DNA from: Haloarcula vallismortis ATCC 29715
GTDB taxonomy: Archaea > Halobacteriota > Halobacteria > Halobacteriales > Haloarculaceae
NCBI RefSeq assembly: GCF_000337775.1
Contig: NZ_AOLQ01000009.1
Location: forward strand, 56,347 to 120,346
Direction of reading: 5' to 3'
DNA length: 64,000 nucleotides
The translations under genes were made by a program, and so were the position numbers. Positions within the stretch are counted from its first letter, which is position 1. Each line of letters begins with the position of its first letter. Under the pieces are notes generated by a model, which saw only the letters and a list, made by a program, of their open reading frames with translations, was not told the DNA's origin and did not search any database. Below are positions 61,644 through 64,000 of the stretch, piece by piece.

Positions 61644-62684
61644 TCACGGCCCCTCCTCGGCCGTCGCTGCGGGGGCGTCGCCGATCAGGTCGTCGTAGAG
61701 GGTCGCAAAGCGGTCCCGGACCTCTGCCATCGGGATGCCGGCGCGGTCGGCCAGCGCCAGCGCACCGCCCATCCCGACCCCTTCCTTGGCCTCGCCGGCG
61801 ACGAACCGCTCCATTGCGACGTGGTCGCTCCGGTCGAAGCCGGGGTCCGTCACCGTCAGGTCGAGATCGAGCCGATGAGCCGAGGCTCGCACGTCGGCGC
61901 TCTCGTCGTTAGCCACGTAGCTCGTCGTCGCCAGACCGAGCGGCCCCTCGTAACCGCCGTGGCGGACCAGTGCAGCGACGGCGACACACTGACTGCCGCC
62001 GGCCAGCGTCACGGCGGTATCGCTCTCGACAGCTCCTGCAGTCAGCCCAGCGAGCGTGGCCAGCACTGGGTCCCCCATCCGGCGGACCGCCCGCTTCGGT
62101 TCGTTTGCGGCGTCACCCGGTGACAACGAACTGGCTTTGAGTCCCTGTGTGACGAGTTTCTCTTTCTGTTCCGTGGGGTTCTCTGGAAGGGACGAGGAGA
62201 CCATCCCGTTCTCGCCCAATGCCCGAAGGACGCCCAGCGCTGTCGTCGTCCCGCCGGGAATAGTCTCACCCAGATAGAGCTCGTCGGCCGGGAGCGCCTG
62301 ACCGAGCTGTCGGGCGGCCGCGAACGCCCCGTGAGCCGTCGGTACTGGGTCCTGCTCCGCGATGTCCTTTCCCGGGCGCGCGCCGACAGAGACCGTTGGC
62401 GCTCCCGTTCGCTCCGCCAGTCCGCCGTCAACAATCGTAGCGTCAAATCCCAGGACTTCCCGGACAGCCCGTGTCGCCAGCGCCGGCGTTGGACAGCCGC
62501 TCGGACTGACTGGTGTCACGCTCGTCCGGACCGGACTGCCGTATGCCACCAACTCCGCATCCGCCGCAGGCGTTACTGACATGAGTTCGGGATCGGCTCC
62601 AGCGGCGCTGATACCCGCTCGACTAGCGGTTTCTGTGGTTCCTGCGACGAGTGCGAAGCGTGTGCCGCCACCGGGAGAAGTCAT
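61644..62684 (-). CDS. cobT: CobT-like phosphoribosyltransferase of cobamide synthesis (archaeal type)
   Basis: A 346-aa protein of the archaeal CobT-like family (the TIGR00303 type), thought to activate the lower-ligand base as alpha-ribotide. Conserved parts: FALVAGTTETASRAGISAAGADPE, YGSPVRTSVTPVSPSGCPTPALATRA, TIPGGTTTALGVLRALG and MGDPVLATLAGLTAGA. The ATG at 62684 has a TATA element 25-32 bases upstream; the upstream in-frame extension to 62819 overlaps the divergent gene and is not protein-like. It is coupled to cbiA and divergent from the DUF7385-like gene. Confidence 0.87.
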   Translation of the reverse strand: MTSPGGGTRFALVAGTTETASRAGISAAGADPELMSVTPAADAELVAYGSPVRTSVTPVSPSGCPTPALATRAVREVLGFDATIVDGGLAERTGAPTVSVGARPGKDIAEQDPVPTAHGAFAAARQLGQALPADELYLGETIPGGTTTALGVLRALGENGMVSSSLPENPTEQKEKLVTQGLKASSLSPGDAANEPKRAVRRMGDPVLATLAGLTAGAVESDTAVTLAGGSQCVAVAALVRHGGYEGPLGLATTSYVANDESADVRASAHRLDLDLTVTDPGFDRSDHVAMERFVAGEAKEGVGMGGALALADRAGIPMAEVRDRFATLYDDLIGDAPAATAEEGP

Positions 62685-62708
62685 TGTAATTGTATTACCA
62701 CAAGCTAA

Positions 62709-62716
62709 CTTTAATA
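62709..62716 (-). promoter_or_regulatory. TATA element for cobT-cbiA
   Basis: On the minus strand TATTAAAG (complement of 62709-62716) lies 25-32 bases before the cobT ATG, the usual spacing for a leaderless haloarchaeal gene. No cobalamin riboswitch can fit in such a short leader, so corrin-dependent control, if any, must act through DNA-bound factors. Confidence 0.6.
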
Positions 62717-62769
62717 CCTCGGTGCCGGGCGGCGTATGATTTATGCCGTGCGCCCGCGGTTGCCCGAAC

Positions 62770-62994
62770 ATGGACGATTTTGACGAACTCCTCTCGTCGT
62801 TGACGCCGCGCGAGGACAACGAGGCAATCGCTTCCTATCAGAACACGACGGCCGTGGCCTGTCCGTCCTGCGAGAAACCGTTCGACGATATGGTCGTCTG
62901 CAAGCAGGAGTTCACCTCTCTCAACCTCGACTTCGAGATGGACCTCTGTACGACTATTAATGACGGGAACGTCGTGCTGTTTACCCACAAGTAA
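62770..62994 (+). CDS. Small Cys-rich haloarchaeal protein (DUF7385-like)
   Basis: A 74-aa protein with an acidic N-terminus (MDDFDELLSSLTPREDNEAIASYQN), a CPSC motif (AVACPSCEKPFDDMVVC) and a final LCTTINDGNVVLFTHK. The Cys set could form a zinc finger. It resembles a small haloarchaeal family that I recall as DUF7385 (sometimes labelled flagella cluster protein); this is uncertain. A TATA-like tgatttatg lies about 25-33 bases before the ATG at 62770. It is divergent from cobT, with promoters back to back. Confidence 0.75.
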   Translation: MDDFDELLSSLTPREDNEAIASYQNTTAVACPSCEKPFDDMVVCKQEFTSLNLDFEMDLCTTINDGNVVLFTHK

Positions 62995-63129
62995 CTGGGC
63001 GGAACTGCGACATGTCGCTGTTGTTCTTGACACTGATGGCGTGGTGTCCGGTGCTGACGCTCTACCGAAAATCAAGTCTGATAATTCCGGCGGTGGCTTT
63101 TTATACAGCTCCCGCCGTTAATCCAGATA

Positions 63130-63146
63130 GGCACCATACTGGTGCC
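63130..63146. repeat. Perfect 7-bp inverted repeat with 3-base spacer
   Basis: GGCACCA, a TAC spacer, then TGGTGCC form a perfect 17-base hairpin or dyad. It starts about 26 bases after a TATA-like element and is followed directly by a C-rich run. It may be an operator at a transcription start, or the 5' hairpin of a small RNA. No such function has been shown. Confidence 0.6.
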
Positions 63147-63148
63147 GC

Positions 63149-63172
63149 ACCACCCCCACCCCCCACCCCCAC
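63149..63172 (+). repeat. C-rich tract (G-rich on the minus strand)
   Basis: Runs of five, six and five C separated by single A residues form a strongly strand-asymmetric tract. The complementary strand could adopt a G-quadruplex (three long G runs plus a GG), and the C strand an i-motif. Its position just downstream of the inverted repeat suggests an effect on transcription or replication, but this is inference. Confidence 0.6.
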
Positions 63173-63348
63173 ATTCCTTACCTTTCCACTTCCTGTGAGC
63201 CATCGGCTCCTACACCGAGACTCACACATAGCTATTGGCTGCCCCCACGGTGTTGCAATACTGCTAGACAACCCAACAATTAGGCCTGATCCGCCAGTGT
63301 GACACACCCGAAGCCGGTTGCATTCGCTGACAGTGAATAACGGAAAAT

Positions 63349-63449
63349 GGAAGGGGCGGGAGTTGAACCACGCGGAGCCCTTTGCGGGGTAACCACCAAC
63401 CGATTCTGGCATGTTGGTTGGTAGCGCTCTACCACTGAGCCACCCTTCC
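63349..63449 (-). tRNA. Atypical tRNA-like gene, anticodon unclear
   Basis: A 101-nt tRNA-like sequence. The acceptor stem GGAAGGG/CCCTTCC is perfect (7 bp), the D-arm stem is GCTC/GAGC, and the T-arm holds TTCAACT flanked by GCG(T)GG and CCCGC, five pairs with one bulged T. The region in the anticodon position is a 9-bp stem (CTACCAACC/GGTTGGTGG) with a 14-base loop (AACATGCCAGAATC), and a long variable arm (ACCCCGCAAAGGGC) follows. It could be an intron-containing or degenerate tRNA; the loop offers T-GCC-A, so Gly is the least bad anticodon. It is not a standard functional tRNA by eye. Confidence 0.45.
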
Positions 63450-63662
63450 AAGCTATCTGTGATACGTTCCTGACAACCAAGTAAGTGATGATTCCGGGTG
63501 TTTCCGCACGCAACGCTCCCGGCATTCAATTGATGTTTAGCCGGCCGCTGGGCCGCATCTAATCAGTGGTAATGCCCAGCGCGGGAGCGGTATCCGCACC
63601 TTCGTCCGTTCCTTTTGGATTCACAACAACTTATTTTGTGCCGGCCGGCGACACTAGTGGAT

Positions 63663-63983
63663 GTGTCATACACGAAAGTCAACTACACCCACGTGGAACC
63701 GGTCGCCGACGCCATGCACTTCCTCCGGGGCCCCCTGGACTGTGAGCAGGTCGGCGTCACCATCCTCGACTGTGAACCCGGCTGGACCGGCAAACCGCAC
63801 GATCATGCCGACGAAGGCCACGAGGAGGTGTACGTCCTCGTTGAGGGAGCAGCTACTGTCGCGGTTGACGGCGAAGAGGTGTCCCTCGAAGCGGGCGACG
63901 CAATTAGACTCCCGCCTGCGGCTGAGCGGACGATTCACAACGGCGATACTGAGAGCACGTTTGTCCTCGTCGGCGCGCCCTGA
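63663..63983 (+). CDS. Cupin-domain protein
   Basis: A 106-aa single-domain cupin. The metal-binding motif KPHDHADEGHEEVYVLVEG (HxHx3-4E type) and the second motif RTIHNGD are present, giving a small beta-barrel that may hold a metal and bind sugars, amino acids or small effectors. The GTG at 63663 is chosen because ttatttt lies about 29-35 bases upstream, while the extra 16 residues upstream are unlikely. The stop is just inside the window, so its downstream context is unseen. Confidence 0.82.
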   Translation: MSYTKVNYTHVEPVADAMHFLRGPLDCEQVGVTILDCEPGWTGKPHDHADEGHEEVYVLVEGAATVAVDGEEVSLEAGDAIRLPPAAERTIHNGDTESTFVLVGAP

Positions 63984-64000
63984 AACTCGCAAAAACGGAT

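Larger units (their letters stand above)
62995..63348. other. 354-base region without a gene: TATA element, perfect inverted repeat and C-rich tract
   Basis: No ORF of haloarchaeal character is seen. A TATA-like ctttttata at about 63096-63104 is followed about 30 bases later by the perfect repeat GGCACCA-TAC-TGGTGCC (63130-63146), then by the C-rich tract (about 63149-63172). The spacing would place a transcription start at or near the repeat, so a small RNA beginning with a hairpin is possible. The rest is featureless up to the tRNA-like gene. Confidence 0.45.

Noticed and set aside
62685..62819. 45-residue N-terminal extension of cobT
   Set aside because: It runs through the promoter and into the divergent DUF7385-like gene and has no CobT similarity; the TATA element supports the inner ATG.
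1..64000. CRISPR arrays, insertion sequences, integrases, rRNA operon
   Set aside because: No regularly spaced direct repeats, transposase or integrase motifs, or rRNA-like segments were seen on reading through the window.

Overview
This window is haloarchaeal chromosome. The proteins are very acidic (Asp/Glu-rich, with long acidic linkers), the DNA is GC-rich with strongly GC-biased third codon positions, and many genes have an archaeal TATA element about 25-32 bases before the start codon and almost no leader (leaderless mRNAs). TFB, aIF2-beta, RPA/Rpap, halocyanins, a DacZ-type diadenylate cyclase and CPxC zinc-finger micro-proteins all point to class Halobacteria. A Haloarcula-like genus is my guess from general appearance and is not proven. 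I see no IS element, CRISPR array or rRNA operon. The region reads as core chromosome.

Layout. (1) 1-8.9 kb: hflX; nnr, acylphosphatase and an OGG-type glycosylase on the minus strand; UPF0212 and UPF0058 proteins; a double VOC protein, a carboxylesterase, a DUF3179 Tat lipoprotein and an overlapping membrane protein. (2) 9.0-15.3 kb: a five-gene phospho-signalling operon (vWA protein, Ser/Thr kinase-FHA, PP2C phosphatase, zinc-ribbon-FHA protein, membrane protein with a zinc-ribbon tail). It resembles bacterial TerY-P (vWA/kinase/PP2C) triads and has a perfect inverted repeat against its TATA box. This is the best candidate for an undescribed system. (3) 15.3-22.8 kb: a ba3-type cytochrome oxidase operon (halocyanin fusion, subunit II, subunit I, accessory membrane protein) facing away from its probable copper-supply genes (58-aa membrane peptide, TauE/SafE-like HCxGMCGP protein, CcoI-like CPx-ATPase). 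(4) 22.8-24.1 kb: two gene-poor stretches with hairpins and one small orphan gene. (5) 24-33 kb: SRPBCC protein, HhH-MutS-like ATPase, zinc-ribbon membrane protein, receiver-PAS-PAS protein, Spo0M, Lhr-type helicase and class I FBPase.

(6) 33-37 kb: rpa1-rpap1-rpe, the single-stranded-DNA-binding operon (transcribed leftward). (7) 37-47 kb: a 39-codon mini-ORF coupled to an orphan gene, an archaeal riboflavin-pathway reductase, thioredoxin reductase, DUF357, fasciclin, wHTH plus membrane protein, TFB with a long promoter region, two micro-proteins, aIF2-beta, ThyX, a RecA-like ATPase with a HalX response regulator, and an MBL hydrolase. (8) 47-55 kb: P-loop ATPase, 7TM-PAS histidine kinase, GH3 beta-glucosidase, thioredoxin-fold protein and a YyaL/SPATA20-type protein. 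(9) 55-60.3 kb: purD, trkH, a hexapeptide acyltransferase, mscS and dacZ; potassium uptake, pressure release and c-di-AMP synthesis lie together, which suggests an osmotic-control neighbourhood. (10) 60.3-64 kb: cbiA and cobT (cobamide synthesis), a small zinc-finger protein, an apparently non-coding stretch with a perfect 7-bp inverted repeat and a C-rich tract, an atypical tRNA-like gene, and a cupin.

Start codons were chosen from family alignments known to me, leaderless TATA spacing, Shine-Dalgarno sites or stop-start overlaps. Alternatives are given where the choice is open. All family assignments come from recognised motifs, not from a database search.
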